A DNA stretch of 64,000 nucleotides from Oscillibacter valericigenes (GTDB lineage Bacteria > Bacillota > Clostridia > Oscillospirales > Oscillospiraceae). The position numbers and the translations under genes were made by a program. Below are positions 33,296 to 42,144 of the stretch, one piece after another. Where the stretch lies: positions 23,426 through 87,425 of the forward strand of contig NZ_JAFBIQ010000008.1 of NCBI RefSeq assembly GCF_021531315.1, written 5' to 3'. Numbering within the stretch: position 1 is the stretch's first letter; every line of letters begins with the position of its first letter. Below the pieces are notes generated by a model. It saw only the letters and a list, made by a program, of their open reading frames with translations, ran no database searches and had not been told where the DNA came from.

Positions 33296-34240
33296 ATGGA
33301 CGAGATCAACTACGGCCACAAGCCGGTGCTGCTGCACGAATGTCTCAATGCGCTCGCCATCAAGCCGGACGGCATCTATCTCGATGGGACGCTCGGCCGC
33401 GCGGGCCACTCGCTGGAGATCGCCCGCCGCCTGACGGCGGGAGGGCGGCTCATTGCCCTCGACCGCGACGAGACCGCCATCGCGGCGGCGACGCGGCGGC
33501 TCGCGGACTATATGGACCGCGTGACGCTGGTGCACTCCAACTTCAGCGCGCTCGACGAGGTGCTGCGCGAGCTGGGCGTTCACGGCGTGGACGGAATGCT
33601 CTTCGACCTCGGCGTTTCCTCGCCGCAGCTTGACGACGCGAGCCGGGGCTTTTCCTACAAGCAGGACGCGCCGCTCGATATGCGCATGGACGAGAGCGCG
33701 AGCTACACTGCGCGCGAGCTCATCAACACCGTGAGCTATGACGAGCTCAAGCGCATCCTCTATGAATACGGCGAGGAGCGCTGCGCGCCCGCCATCGCCA
33801 AAAAAATCTGCGCCTGCCGCGAGCAAAGGCCCATCGAAACGACGCTGGAGCTGGCAGACATCATCCGCGCGGCGATGCCTGCCGCGGCGCTGCGCGAAAA
33901 GCAGCACCCCGCCAAGCGGAGCTTTCAGGCCATCCGCATCGCGGTCAACGACGAGCTGGGCGAGCTGCCGCCGATGCTCTCCGCCGCCGAAAAAAATCTC
34001 AAGTCGGGCGGCAGGCTCGCGGTCATCACCTTCCATTCGCTCGAGGACCGCATCGTCAAGCGCGAGCTGCAAGCGCTCGCCACGGGCTGCACCTGCCCGC
34101 CAGAGTTTCCGGTGTGCGTGTGCGGGAAAAAGCCGAAAATGAAGCTCATCACCCGCAAGCCCATCGTCTCGGGCGAGGAAGAACTGAACGATAACCCACG
34201 CGCGCGCAGCGCCAAGCTGCGCGTGGCGGAAAAGTGCTGA
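33296..34240 (+). CDS. rsmH: 16S rRNA (cytosine1402-N4)-methyltransferase
   Basis: The 314-residue SAM enzyme (MraW) methylates C1402 in the ribosomal P site. GHKPVLLHECLNAL, YLDGTLGRAGHSLEI (SAM loop), LFDLGVSSPQLDDASRGFSY and FHSLEDRIVKRE are diagnostic. It has the usual second place of the dcw cluster, directly after mraZ. Confidence 0.96.
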   Translation: MDEINYGHKPVLLHECLNALAIKPDGIYLDGTLGRAGHSLEIARRLTAGGRLIALDRDETAIAAATRRLADYMDRVTLVHSNFSALDEVLRELGVHGVDGMLFDLGVSSPQLDDASRGFSYKQDAPLDMRMDESASYTARELINTVSYDELKRILYEYGEERCAPAIAKKICACREQRPIETTLELADIIRAAMPAAALREKQHPAKRSFQAIRIAVNDELGELPPMLSAAEKNLKSGGRLAVITFHSLEDRIVKRELQALATGCTCPPEFPVCVCGKKPKMKLITRKPIVSGEEELNDNPRARSAKLRVAEKC

Positions 34241-34261
34241 AGTAGTCGGAGGGAGAACGCT

Positions 34262-34828
34262 ATGGCACGCACGAGCCGCAGACAACCGAATAGCTACCGC
34301 GGCGGCCGTGTGGTCGGCAATCTTGCCTATGATTACAGCTACGCCGAGCGGCGGGAGCGCCGCGCCCCACAGCCCGCGCCGGAGCGGCGCGAGGAGTTTA
34401 TCCGTCCGCCGCAGCGGAGGGAAAAGGCCGCTGTGCGCCCGCGCGTGCGCGAGCGGCAGAGGGTATCGGGCGTGCTGACGCTCGGCTTTGCCGCGCTTGC
34501 CGCGCTGATCGTGGTCGTGCTGATGAGCTACGCACAGCTCACGAGCATTTCCGCCGAGGTGGTCTCGATGCAAAAGGAGCTCAAGTCGCTCGACGCCGAG
34601 CATGTCGCGCTGCTCACGCAGTATGAGCGGACCTACGATCTGGAAACGGTGAAGGCGGCGGCCGCCGCCACCGGCATGAGCAAGCCCAGCTCCTCGCAGA
34701 TCAGCTACATCGACCTCTCCGCCCCCGACAGCGTGGAGCTTTGCCAAACGCAGGGCGTCAGCGTCCTCAGCCGGGTGTTCACCTCGCTGGGGCAGGGCGT
34801 GTGCAGCGTGGTGGAATATTTCAGTTGA
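34262..34828 (+). CDS. FtsL-like cell-division protein
   Basis: The 188-residue protein has an Arg-rich cytoplasmic part of ~75 residues, one transmembrane helix (VLTLGFAALAALIVVVLMSYAQL, ~residues 78-100) and a short coiled coil (EVVSMQKELKSLDAEHVALLTQYERTYDLETVKAAAAATGM). This is the FtsL/DivIC layout and the gene lies in the ftsL position between rsmH and the PBP gene. Sequence identity is low, as is normal for FtsL, so context carries most of the call. Confidence 0.78.
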   Translation: MARTSRRQPNSYRGGRVVGNLAYDYSYAERRERRAPQPAPERREEFIRPPQRREKAAVRPRVRERQRVSGVLTLGFAALAALIVVVLMSYAQLTSISAEVVSMQKELKSLDAEHVALLTQYERTYDLETVKAAAAATGMSKPSSSQISYIDLSAPDSVELCQTQGVSVLSRVFTSLGQGVCSVVEYFS

Positions 34829-34843
34829 GCGAAGCCTATACAT

Positions 34844-34875
34844 AAGGAGTAAGGAGCTTCCTTACTCCTTGTTTT
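34844..34875 (+). terminator. Hairpin with T-run inside the dcw cluster
   Basis: A 12-bp perfect stem (34844-34855 and 34859-34870) with a GCT loop is followed by GTTTT. It lies between the ftsL-like and PBP genes. It could attenuate transcription or hide the AAGGAG in its 5' arm. Confidence 0.6.
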
Positions 34876-34912
34876 GCCATTATGCCCCCTTGCGCCATGA
34901 GGAGGAACGACC

Positions 34913-37144
34913 GTGCCGACACCCCCGAAAAGAAGACCCGACAGCGCGCGCCGCGCCAACCGCATCATCCAGCAGAGGACGCTACTGCTGCTGGCTTTGC
35001 TGGGCGTCGGCAGCTTTGTGCTGCTCTTTTTCCAGCTCTACAAGCTGCAGATCCGCCAGCACGACGAGCTGCAGAACCTCGCCGTGCGCCAGCAGACGCT
35101 GCGCACGACCGTGGAGGCCAGCCGCGGCATGATCTACGACCGCAACAGCGATATCCTCGCCATCTCCTCAACGGCGGAGAATGTCTGCGTTTCGCCGCTT
35201 GACATCGCGCGGAACGAGCAGGATCAGGAGCTGATCGCAAACGGCCTCGGCGAGATCCTCGGTGTGGAGCCGGCGTATATCCTCGATGAGATGAAGAATA
35301 CGGCCTCGCAGTATGAGGTCATCAAGTCCAAGGTCGAGCAGGAGACCGCGGACAAGGTACGCGCGTTCATCAGCGAAAATAAGATCAAGGGCGTTTTCCT
35401 CAGACCGACCTCCAAGCGCTACTACCCCTATTCCTCGCTCGCCGCGCATGTCATCGGCTTTGTCAACGCCAACGGCGGTGCCTACGGGCTTGAGGCGGTG
35501 TATGACGAGGCGCTGACGGGCCAGAGCGGCATGGTGGTCTCCGCGCGCGACCGCGACGGCCGCCCGCTGCTCTATGACTATGAGCAGTATTTCGACGCCG
35601 AGAACGGCGACAGCCTGGTAACGACACTCGATAAAACGGTGCAGTATTATCTTGAAAAGGGGCTTGAGGAGCTCGAGAGCCGCTACGGCACCGGCGTGGG
35701 CGCGACCGGCATCGTCATCGATGTGAATACCGGCGGCGTGCTCGCCATGGCGTCGCTGCCGACCTACGACCTCAACGCGCCCGCCGCCATTTTCAACCAG
35801 GAGATGCTCGCTGCGGGCATGAGCGACGAGGAGCTCAGCGCAGCGGCCAAGGACTTACAGAATGTCCAATGGCGCAACAAGGCCATCAACGACACCTTCC
35901 AGCCCGGCTCGACCTTCAAGATCATCACGCTGGCCATGGCGCTGGAGGAGGGCAAGGTCAAGCTGTCCGACACCTTCAGCTGTTCGGGCTATCTGATGGT
36001 GGAGGGGGCGAAGATCAACTGCTCCAAGCGCACCGGTCACGGGCAGCAGGACCTCATCACCGCCTTCGCAAATTCCTGCAACCCCGCCTTTATGAACATC
36101 GGTATGCGCCTTGGCAACACGACCTTTTATAACTATATGAAAGCCTTCGGCTTGACCGGCAAGAGCGGCATCGACACCACCGGCGAGGCGAGCGGCTTTG
36201 TCAACAAGGAGATCGAATACTCCACGCTGGCGCTGGCGTGCTACTCCTTCGGACAGAACTTCAATGTCACGCCGCTTTCCCTCATCAACGCGCAGGCGGC
36301 CTGCGTCAACGGCGGCTATCTGCGCAAGCCCTACATCGTCTCCGAGGTGCTCGACCAGGAGGGGAATGTCAAGTACCGTCACGACACCACGCCCCTGCGC
36401 CAGGTCATCTCCGAGGACACCTCCAAGACCGTGCGCGACATCATGGAGTATGAGGTCGAGAGCGGCACGGGCAAGAACGGCAAGGTCGTCGGCTACCGCA
36501 TCGGCGGCAAGACCGGCACCGCCGACCAGATCGACGGGAGCGTCACGGTCTCGTTCACCTGCTGCGCGCCGGCGGACGACCCGCAGATCATGATGCTGCT
36601 CACCCTCAGCAACGCCAGCGACAAGACCGGCACCTACCGCTCGGGCGGCAACATGGCCGCGCCCGTGGCGTCGAGCGTGATGGCGGAGATCCTGCCCTAT
36701 CTCGGCATCGAGCCGACTTACAGCGCCGACGAGCTGGTCGGCGCGGACAAGACCGTGCCGAATGTCGTCGGGCTCAGCCTCGACGCGGCGACGGCGAAGC
36801 TCAAGGCCGAGGGCTTTTCCTGCCGCGGCATCGGCGCGGGTGAGACCGTGACCGACCAGACGCCGCTCGGCGGCGCGATCGTGCCGAACAACGCGGAGAT
36901 CCTGCTCTACCTCGGCGCGGAGAAATCCACAGAGCTCTGCATCGTGCCGAGCGTCGTGGGCGACAGCGCCGCGACGGCGAACCGCAAGCTGACCGACGCG
37001 GGACTGATCATGTCCGTATCGGGTGCGAGCGGCGGCAGCTCGGCGAGCGTGCGCGCCATCTCGCAGTCGGAGGAGGCGGGCAAGGAGGTACCCGCCGGAA
37101 CGGTGGTGCGCGTGCAGTTCAGCGACGGCTCCGTAAGGGATTAA
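34913..37144 (+). CDS. Class B penicillin-binding protein with two PASTA domains (FtsI/SpoVD type)
   Basis: The 743-residue transpeptidase makes septal or spore peptidoglycan cross-links. A single N-terminal membrane helix (~residues 22-45) precedes the dimerisation domain with RGMIYDRNSDILA. The transpeptidase domain has SxxK at Ser333 (PGSTFKI), SxN as SCN in ANSCNPAF, and KTG in GGKTGTADQ. Two PASTA domains follow (VPNVVGLSLDAATAKLKAEGF and IVPSVVGDSAATANRKLTDAGL). Only one class B PBP is encoded here, so it may serve division, sporulation or both. The start is GTG 34913 with GGAGGA upstream. Confidence 0.93.
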   Translation: MPTPPKRRPDSARRANRIIQQRTLLLLALLGVGSFVLLFFQLYKLQIRQHDELQNLAVRQQTLRTTVEASRGMIYDRNSDILAISSTAENVCVSPLDIARNEQDQELIANGLGEILGVEPAYILDEMKNTASQYEVIKSKVEQETADKVRAFISENKIKGVFLRPTSKRYYPYSSLAAHVIGFVNANGGAYGLEAVYDEALTGQSGMVVSARDRDGRPLLYDYEQYFDAENGDSLVTTLDKTVQYYLEKGLEELESRYGTGVGATGIVIDVNTGGVLAMASLPTYDLNAPAAIFNQEMLAAGMSDEELSAAAKDLQNVQWRNKAINDTFQPGSTFKIITLAMALEEGKVKLSDTFSCSGYLMVEGAKINCSKRTGHGQQDLITAFANSCNPAFMNIGMRLGNTTFYNYMKAFGLTGKSGIDTTGEASGFVNKEIEYSTLALACYSFGQNFNVTPLSLINAQAACVNGGYLRKPYIVSEVLDQEGNVKYRHDTTPLRQVISEDTSKTVRDIMEYEVESGTGKNGKVVGYRIGGKTGTADQIDGSVTVSFTCCAPADDPQIMMLLTLSNASDKTGTYRSGGNMAAPVASSVMAEILPYLGIEPTYSADELVGADKTVPNVVGLSLDAATAKLKAEGFSCRGIGAGETVTDQTPLGGAIVPNNAEILLYLGAEKSTELCIVPSVVGDSAATANRKLTDAGLIMSVSGASGGSSASVRAISQSEEAGKEVPAGTVVRVQFSDGSVRD

Positions 37145-37208
37145 AAGCACCGAAGAGAGCAAGACTTGACGGAGAAAGGACGATGCGCCTACGAAGCTCT
37201 GTGAGCTT

Positions 37209-38630
37209 TTGAGCGCCCTTGACAGCTTTACCCTCCTCCGCGCCGACGCGCGGACGGAGATCAGAGACCTCACGCTCGACTCCCGCGCCGCGGGGGAGGG
37301 CAGCCTCTTTTTCGCGCTGCATGGCGAGCAGGAGGACGGCGCAGACTACGCGGGAGAGGCGATTGCGCGCGGCGCGGTCTGCGTGGTGACGGAGCGCTCG
37401 GCCGCAAATACGCCCTGCGTGCTCGTCCCCGACGCGCATGAGGCGGCGGCAAGGCTCGCTGCAAAATGGTACGGCGAGCCGGCGAAGCGCATGAGGGTGG
37501 TCGGCGTGACCGGCACGAACGGCAAGACGACCACGACCTATCTTTTAAAGCAGCTTCTCGAGCGCTGCCTTGGCGCAAGGGTCGGGCTGATCGGCACCAA
37601 TCAGAACCTGATCGGCGAGCGCGTGCTGCCCGCCGAGCGCACCACGCCCGATGCGCTGACGCTCCAGCGGCTGCTGCGCGAGATGGCGGACGAGGGCTGC
37701 ACCCACGCGGTGATGGAGGTCTCCTCCCACGCGCTCGTGCAGCGCCGCGTCGGTGCGATCGAATTCGCGCTCGGCGTGTTTACCAACCTCACGCAGGATC
37801 ATCTTGACTACCATGGTACAATGGAAGCCTACTGTGATGCGAAGGCGCGGCTCTTTCGCCAATGCCGCGCCGCCGTGGTCAACGGCGACGATCCGTGGAC
37901 CGAACGGCTGCTGCGCGGCGTGAGCTGTCCGCTCACGCGCTTCGGGCAGGGGCTGGCGAACGACCTTGTCGGCTGGGACGCGCACTACTGCGCCGACCGC
38001 GTGAGCTTCACCCTGTGCAGCGACAGCGAGCAGTTTCCCGCCACGCTGCACATCCCGGGCGCGTTTTCGCTCTACAACGCGCTGGCGGCGCTCGCCGCGG
38101 CGCGCGCCCTCGGCGTATCGCTCACGGACGCCTCACGCGCGCTTTCGCTCTGCCGGGGCGTGCAGGGACGGGCGGAGGTCGTGCCGACGGAGACGGACTA
38201 CACCGTGCTCATCGACTACGCCCACACGCCAGACGGGCTTGCCAACATCCTCTCGGCGGTGTGCGGCTTTGCCGACGCGCGCGTGCTCGTGGTGTTCGGC
38301 TGCGGCGGCGATCGCGACCGCACGAAGCGCGCCGAGATGGGGCGCATCGCCGCGCGGCTCGCGGACGAGGTGATCCTCACCTCGGATAACCCGCGCACGG
38401 AGGATCCCTACGCGATTTTGCACGAGATCCTCGGCGGCATGGCGGGCAGCACGACGCCCTTTGCCGTCATTGAAAGCCGCCGCGAGGCCATCGCCTGCGC
38501 GCTCGACCACGCCCGCACGGGCGATGTGGTGGTGCTTGCAGGCAAGGGACACGAGACCTATCAGGTGGTCGGCACCGAAACGCTGCCGCTCGACGAGCGG
38601 CAGGTGGTGCGTGAGCACCTGAGCCGATAA
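37209..38630 (+). CDS. murE: UDP-N-acetylmuramyl-tripeptide synthetase (start codon uncertain)
   Basis: This Mur ligase adds the third residue to UDP-MurNAc-L-Ala-D-Glu. It has DSRAAGEGSLFFALHG, the ATP loop VVGVTGTNGKTTTTYLL, MEVSSHALVQRRV, the carbamylated-Lys region, VLIDYAHTPDGL and ILTSDNPRTEDP. The last is the DNPR motif linked to meso-diaminopimelate. The start is odd. The frame upstream of TTG 37209 reads ACG-KLCELL, a normal MurE N-terminus without an ATG. The only ATG with a good SD (37183; GGAG at 37171) is out of frame and hits TGA after 9 codons. One missing base near 37188 would join them. Confidence 0.9.
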   Translation: MSALDSFTLLRADARTEIRDLTLDSRAAGEGSLFFALHGEQEDGADYAGEAIARGAVCVVTERSAANTPCVLVPDAHEAAARLAAKWYGEPAKRMRVVGVTGTNGKTTTTYLLKQLLERCLGARVGLIGTNQNLIGERVLPAERTTPDALTLQRLLREMADEGCTHAVMEVSSHALVQRRVGAIEFALGVFTNLTQDHLDYHGTMEAYCDAKARLFRQCRAAVVNGDDPWTERLLRGVSCPLTRFGQGLANDLVGWDAHYCADRVSFTLCSDSEQFPATLHIPGAFSLYNALAALAAARALGVSLTDASRALSLCRGVQGRAEVVPTETDYTVLIDYAHTPDGLANILSAVCGFADARVLVVFGCGGDRDRTKRAEMGRIAARLADEVILTSDNPRTEDPYAILHEILGGMAGSTTPFAVIESRREAIACALDHARTGDVVVLAGKGHETYQVVGTETLPLDERQVVREHLSR

Positions 38631-38672
38631 AAAACGAAAGAGCCGCGCGCCGCGCGGCGGAAGGACTACGCT

Positions 38673-39662
38673 ATGAAACTGATCGCTGCCTGCATTGTGA
38701 GCTTTCTCATCACTGCCGTTACAGGACACTTCCTCGTCCCCGAGCTGCGCAAGCTCAAGGCGGGGCAGAGCATTCGCGAGGACGGCCCGACATGGCATGC
38801 GGGCAAGTCCGGCACGCCGACGATGGGCGGGCTGATGTTCATTTTCGGCATCTTAGCCACCATTCTGATCTTCGGCTGGAGCGCCATGCGCGCGGGCAGC
38901 TTCGCACACCTCTATGTCTTTGCCTTTGCCGCCGTGTTCGGGCTGATCGGCTTTTGTGATGATTATCAGAAGGTCAAAAAGCATCAAAATCTCGGCTTGA
39001 CCGCGATTCAGAAGTTTGCGCTCCAGCTTGCCGCCGCGGCGGCGTTCCTCTGCCTGATGCGCTATGAGGGGCTGCTGACGCCGAACCTCTATGTGCCCTT
39101 CTTCCATGTGTCGCTCGTGATGAACTGGCCGGTCTACATGGTGTTCGCGGCCTTTGTCATCGTCGGCACGGTCAACGCCGTCAACATCACCGACGGCATC
39201 GACGGCCTTGCCGGCAGCGTGACGGTGCCCGTGGCGCTGTTTTTCGCGGTGGTCGGCGCGTGGTGGGGCTATGAAAACGACCTCGGCGTTTTCGCCGCGG
39301 CGATGGTCGGGGGACTGTTCGGCTTTCTCGTCTACAACTTCCATCCCGCCAAGGTGTTCATGGGCGACACAGGCTCGCTCTTCCTCGGCGGCGCGGTGGC
39401 AGGGCTGGCCTTTGCCTATGATATGCCGCTCATTTTGCTGGTCGTGGGCATCGTCTACATCTGCGAAACGCTCTCGGACATCATTCAGGTCGCCTACTTC
39501 AAGGCAACGCACGGCAAGCGCATCTTCAAGATGGCGCCGCTGCACCACCACTTTGAGCTGTGCGGCTGGAGCGAGGTCAAGCTTGTGACCATCTTCACGC
39601 TGGTCTCCGCCGTATTCTGTATGTTAGCCCTGTGGGGCGTGATCGGGAGATACCATTTCTGA
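38673..39662 (+). CDS. mraY: Phospho-N-acetylmuramoyl-pentapeptide transferase
   Basis: The 329-residue, ten-helix membrane enzyme makes lipid I. GTPTMGGLMFIFG, the aspartate motif LIGFCDDYQKVKKHQNLGL, NAVNITDGIDGLAG, FMGDTGSLFLGG and APLHHHFELCGWSE are all present. It follows murE directly; murF, usually in between, is absent. CGGAAGGA precedes the ATG. Confidence 0.96.
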   Translation: MKLIAACIVSFLITAVTGHFLVPELRKLKAGQSIREDGPTWHAGKSGTPTMGGLMFIFGILATILIFGWSAMRAGSFAHLYVFAFAAVFGLIGFCDDYQKVKKHQNLGLTAIQKFALQLAAAAAFLCLMRYEGLLTPNLYVPFFHVSLVMNWPVYMVFAAFVIVGTVNAVNITDGIDGLAGSVTVPVALFFAVVGAWWGYENDLGVFAAAMVGGLFGFLVYNFHPAKVFMGDTGSLFLGGAVAGLAFAYDMPLILLVVGIVYICETLSDIIQVAYFKATHGKRIFKMAPLHHHFELCGWSEVKLVTIFTLVSAVFCMLALWGVIGRYHF

Positions 39663-39696
39663 AAACGCATCAAAAGCCGTTGGGAGGTGAGGACAC

Positions 39697-40884
39697 ATGA
39701 CCAGGGAAGAGCGCGAGCTGCGGCGCGAACAGCGCGAGCACATGAAGCGCATGGAGGCCGCCGCGAAGGAGGCGGGCCGCGGGCCGATCGATGTGCCGTT
39801 CCTCCTGCTTGTGCTGCTGCTCACGGGCATGGGGCTGATCATGCTGCTCTCAGCGAGCTTTCCCTCCGCCTATTATGAGACGGGCAACCCGCTCTACTAC
39901 TTCAAGCGGCAGGCGGAATTTGCCGCACTTGGCCTTATCGCCATGGTCGTCATCGGGCGCATCAACTACGCGCGCTTCCGCGGCGTGGCGCAGATCGCGC
40001 TGATCATGTCGGCCGTATTGCTGGCGATGGTTATTGTGCCGGGCATCGGCATCACGAGCCACGGCGCGACGCGCTGGCTCGGTATTCCGGGTACGGACCT
40101 GCAATTTCAGCCCTCGGAGATCGCCAAGCTCGGTGTCATCCTCCACTTTGCCGACAGCATCTCGAAGAAAAAGGACAAGATGAAAACGATCCGCTACGGC
40201 ATTTTGCCCTATGGATCTATTCTTCTTATTATTGCGGTGCTGATGTATTTTGAACCCCATCTTTCTGGCACCGTGCTCATTCTCGGCGTCGGCGCGGCGA
40301 TGATGTTCGTCGGCGGCATCCGAGGCTATTGGGTCGGCATCGGCATCGGCGGTATCGCGGCGGTGGCGTATGCGTTCCTCTCGGGCCTCATCACCTACAA
40401 CTCCTCGCGCATCGCCATCTGGCTCGATCCGCTCAACGATGCCTTTAAGACGGGCACGGGCTATCAGACGCGCCAGAGCCTCATCGCCATCGGCTCGGGC
40501 GGACTGCTCGGCCTCGGCCTCGGCAAAAGCCGGCAGAAATTTCTGTTTCTGCCCGAGGAGCACAACGACTGCATCTTCTCCATCATCTGCGAGGAGTTGG
40601 GCCTGATCGGCGCGACGCTCATCATGGCGATCTTCGCGCTGCTCATTATCCGCGGCTACTGGATCGCGCTGCACGCGCGCGACCGCTTCGGCAGCCTTCT
40701 TGTCGTGGGCATCACCACGCAGATCGCGCTGCAGGTATTTTTGAACATCGCGGTCGTGACAAATCTTGTGCCGAACACAGGCATTTCGCTGCCGTTTTTC
40801 AGCTACGGCGGCACGGCGCTCGCCATCCAGTTGGCGGAGATGGGCGTGGTGCTGAGCGTATCGCGGCAGATGCCGCCGACATGA
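39697..40884 (+). CDS. ftsW: FtsW/SpoVE-type SEDS glycosyltransferase
   Basis: The 395-residue protein polymerises lipid II with its class B PBP partner. It has a charged 30-residue N-terminus and ten helices, with GATRWLGIPGTDLQFQPSEIAKLGVI, GTGYQTRQSLIAIGSGGLLGLGLGKSRQKFLFLPEEHNDCIFSIICEELGLIG and NTGISLPFFSYGGTALAIQLAEMG, the SEDS signature regions. murD, usually before ftsW, is absent. GGGAGGTGAGG precedes the ATG. ftsW or spoVE cannot be told apart from sequence alone. Confidence 0.94.
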   Translation: MTREERELRREQREHMKRMEAAAKEAGRGPIDVPFLLLVLLLTGMGLIMLLSASFPSAYYETGNPLYYFKRQAEFAALGLIAMVVIGRINYARFRGVAQIALIMSAVLLAMVIVPGIGITSHGATRWLGIPGTDLQFQPSEIAKLGVILHFADSISKKKDKMKTIRYGILPYGSILLIIAVLMYFEPHLSGTVLILGVGAAMMFVGGIRGYWVGIGIGGIAAVAYAFLSGLITYNSSRIAIWLDPLNDAFKTGTGYQTRQSLIAIGSGGLLGLGLGKSRQKFLFLPEEHNDCIFSIICEELGLIGATLIMAIFALLIIRGYWIALHARDRFGSLLVVGITTQIALQVFLNIAVVTNLVPNTGISLPFFSYGGTALAIQLAEMGVVLSVSRQMPPT

Positions 40885-40895
40885 GGAGGGAGCGC

Positions 40896-42020
40896 ATGAA
40901 TGTCATCTTTACCTGCGGCGGCACGGCGGGGCATGTCAATCCCGCGCTGGCGCTCGCGGGCTTTCTGCGGGAAAAGGATCCCTCGGTCCGCATCCTCTTT
41001 GTCGGCGCGGAGCGCGGACTGGAGCGCGACCTGATCGCGCACACGGACTATCCCTTTAAAACGGTCAATATCTCGTCCTTCCACCGCTCGCTCAAGCCGA
41101 GAGAGCTCAGACACAACCTTGTTTCGCTCCGAAACCTCCTGCACGCAAAGCGCGAGGCGGACGCGATATTGGACGAATTCAAGCCCGATCTCATCGTCGG
41201 CACGGGCGGCTACGCGAGCTACCCCATCGTGCGCTACGGCCACGCGCGCGGCATCCCGACGGCGGTGCACGAGTCGAACGCTGTGCCGGGGCTGACGACG
41301 CGGCTGCTGGAGGCGCATTGCGAGCGCATCATGGTCGGCTTTGAGGACTGTCGGCAGTATTATCAGCACAAGGACAAGGTGGTCGTCACCGGCACGCCGG
41401 TGCGCGGCGACTTCTTTACGCAGACAAAGGAACAGGCGAAGGAAAAGCTGGGCGTCAACGACGGCCGGCCTCTCGTCGTTTCCTTCTGGGGCAGCCTCGG
41501 CGCGGGGAATATGAACCGCGTCACGGCGGAATTCCTCTACCTTGAGGCGGCGAAGGAGCCGTTTCACCACATTCACTCGGTCGGCTCGCTCGGCTGGCAG
41601 AAAATGCACGAGTGGGTGAGCGGCTACGGCGTGGACCTGTGCGAGCATCCCTCGCTCGATGTGCGCGAGTATATCTACGATATGGCCGATGTCATGCGTG
41701 CGGCCGACCTTGTCATCTGCCGCGCGGGGGCCTCGACCCTCAGCGAGCTGACGGCGCTCGGCGTACCGGCCATCCTTGTGCCGTCGCCGAATGTGACGAA
41801 CCACCATCAGGAGAAGAACGCCGCCGTGCTCGGCGAGCATGGCGCGGCGATCGTCCTTCCCGAGGAGGGGCTGGACGGCAAGCGGCTCTTTACCGAGGCC
41901 GCCGCGCTGCTGCGCGACGAAAAGCGGCGCGCGGCGATGCATGAGGCCTCGCGCAAGCTCGGCGTGCGCGACGCGACCGCGCGTATCTGCGAAACGGTCA
42001 TGGCGCTTTTGCGGAAATAA
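40896..42020 (+). CDS. murG: UDP-GlcNAc:lipid I N-acetylglucosaminyltransferase
   Basis: The 374-residue GT28 enzyme converts lipid I to lipid II at the inner membrane face. It has the N-terminal TCGGTAGHVNPALALAGFL, GTGGYASYPIV, HESNAVPGLTTRLL, SFWGSLGAGNMN and CRAGASTLSELTALGVPAILVPSPN...NHHQEKNA. ATG 40896 is chosen because AGGAGGG lies between it and the ftsW stop; an upstream ATG at 40881 overlaps ftsW by 4 nt. Confidence 0.95.
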   Translation: MNVIFTCGGTAGHVNPALALAGFLREKDPSVRILFVGAERGLERDLIAHTDYPFKTVNISSFHRSLKPRELRHNLVSLRNLLHAKREADAILDEFKPDLIVGTGGYASYPIVRYGHARGIPTAVHESNAVPGLTTRLLEAHCERIMVGFEDCRQYYQHKDKVVVTGTPVRGDFFTQTKEQAKEKLGVNDGRPLVVSFWGSLGAGNMNRVTAEFLYLEAAKEPFHHIHSVGSLGWQKMHEWVSGYGVDLCEHPSLDVREYIYDMADVMRAADLVICRAGASTLSELTALGVPAILVPSPNVTNHHQEKNAAVLGEHGAAIVLPEEGLDGKRLFTEAAALLRDEKRRAAMHEASRKLGVRDATARICETVMALLRK

Positions 42021-42144
42021 GTGCCGCAAAAGGGCAAAGAACCATCAAAAAAACGGCGAAAATCTCCCGAGTCGGAACCCCGACGCACCCCGGACGCATA
42101 CTATGGCTTAGTTTGTGACCTGTGGGAAAGGGGAGGAAAGGCAC

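Noticed and set aside
37183..37212. Nine-codon ORF (ATG 37183 to TGA 37210) as a leader peptide of murE
   Set aside because: It uses the SD that best fits murE and encodes no biased codons; an indel or odd start explains it better.
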